Below, one piece after another: positions 63,789-64,000 of a stretch of DNA of 64,000 bases (the first letter of the stretch is position 1; the number at the start of each line of letters is the position of its first letter). The DNA is taken from NCBI RefSeq assembly GCF_029360645.1, contig NZ_JARDUA010000006.1, positions 124,001 through 188,000 on the forward strand, written 5' to 3'. The notes beneath the pieces were generated by a model, which was not told the origin of the DNA, did no database searches, and saw only the letters and a list, made by a program, of their open reading frames with translations. Both the position numbers and the translations under genes were made by a program. This DNA comes from Pontibacter litorisediminis. Lineage in GTDB: Bacteria; Bacteroidota; Bacteroidia; Cytophagales; Hymenobacteraceae.

Positions 63789-64000
63789 GCTGCAGGTACT
63801 GAAAGATATAAATGTAAGCTTTGAAGCCGGTAAGGTGATATCGGTAATAGGGCCGAACGGCTCCGGTAAAACAACGATGAGCAAGTGTATACTGGGCATG
63901 GCCTTACCCGACAGCGGCGATATAAAGATCAACGGCGAAAGTATACTGAAGAAGCACGTTTACCGAAGCCATATCGGGTACATGCCGCAGATAGGCAAGT
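63751..64000 (+). CDS. nosF: NosF ABC ATPase (partial, cut by window end)
   Basis: The first 83 codons of an ABC ATPase: MITIENLRKSYSKLQVLKD opening, Walker A GPNGSGKTT near residues 36-44. It pairs with the permease NosY and NosD to deliver sulfur or copper for CuZ. It overlaps nosD by 38 bases in another frame. The rest lies beyond the window. Confidence 0.88.
   Translation, partial: MITIENLRKSYSKLQVLKDINVSFEAGKVISVIGPNGSGKTTMSKCILGMALPDSGDIKINGESILKKHVYRSHIGYMPQIGK

Overview
The window looks like chromosomal DNA of an aerobic Bacteroidota, most likely Cytophagales and possibly a Pontibacter/Hymenobacter relative. The evidence is a type IX secretion C-terminal domain, many SusC-free but Bacteroidota-style families (DUF3667, DUF5694, single-chain FtsX/MacB permeases), promoters of the form TAnnTTTG, starts without Shine-Dalgarno sequences, and a tmRNA whose tag reads GEYNYAMAA. 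The genus-level guess is inference. No plasmid, phage, IS element or CRISPR array was seen. The one stable RNA gene recognised is tmRNA.

Layout. 0-10.8 kb: lipoprotein, hydrolase plus phosphoribosyltransferase pair, secreted SGNH esterase, monomeric isocitrate dehydrogenase, CHRD lipoprotein, NmrA-like oxidoreductase, then a two-gene unit of a GntA/YqcI-YcgG haem N-hydroxylase homologue and a DUF1989 protein. 10.8-20.8 kb: M16 protease, a 1.1-kb repeat-rich gap, dnaX, DUF3667 protein, catalase. 21-27.6 kb: NtrY/NtrC-like two-component pair facing an FtsX-type permease, then a transglutaminase-like protein. 27.7-28.1 kb: tmRNA. 28.2-38.7 kb: DUF5694, MFS, PAP2, GNAT, PQQ-type propeller, LytS/LytTR pair, a WrbA-RidA fusion, an MBL hydrolase and an AraC regulator. 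39-42.4 kb: an AT-richer segment with a second FtsX permease under a clear sigma-54 promoter and a lipoprotein gene followed by an attC-like hairpin. 42.5-49.8 kb: a metal-handling group (HMA chaperone, porin, DoxX, His-rich CDF transporter, MBL protein, AraC regulator, multicopper oxidase). 50.1-54.1 kb: galactose use (galK, galT, sodium/sugar symporter). 54.2-64 kb: quinol nitric oxide reductase, divergent from a clade-II-like nitrous oxide reductase cluster (cytochrome c, nosZ, membrane protein, nosL, nosD, nosF cut by the window end).

How genes work together. The nor/nos block would reduce NO to N2O to N2; no nitrite reductase is visible here. The galactose genes form an uptake and Leloir-pathway set lacking galE and galM in the window. 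The most interesting regulatory signal is a promoter architecture shared by three separated genes (HMA chaperone, multicopper oxidase, WrbA-RidA fusion): two TGTAACA-like half-sites 21 bp apart, exactly 20 bp upstream of a TAnCTTTG-like -7 element. It suggests a small regulon controlled by an AraC-type activator.

At genome scale, the heptamer AAGTATA/TATACTT occurs about 80 times by my manual count, roughly ten times the random expectation, both in and between genes, resembling an uptake- or architecture-type motif.
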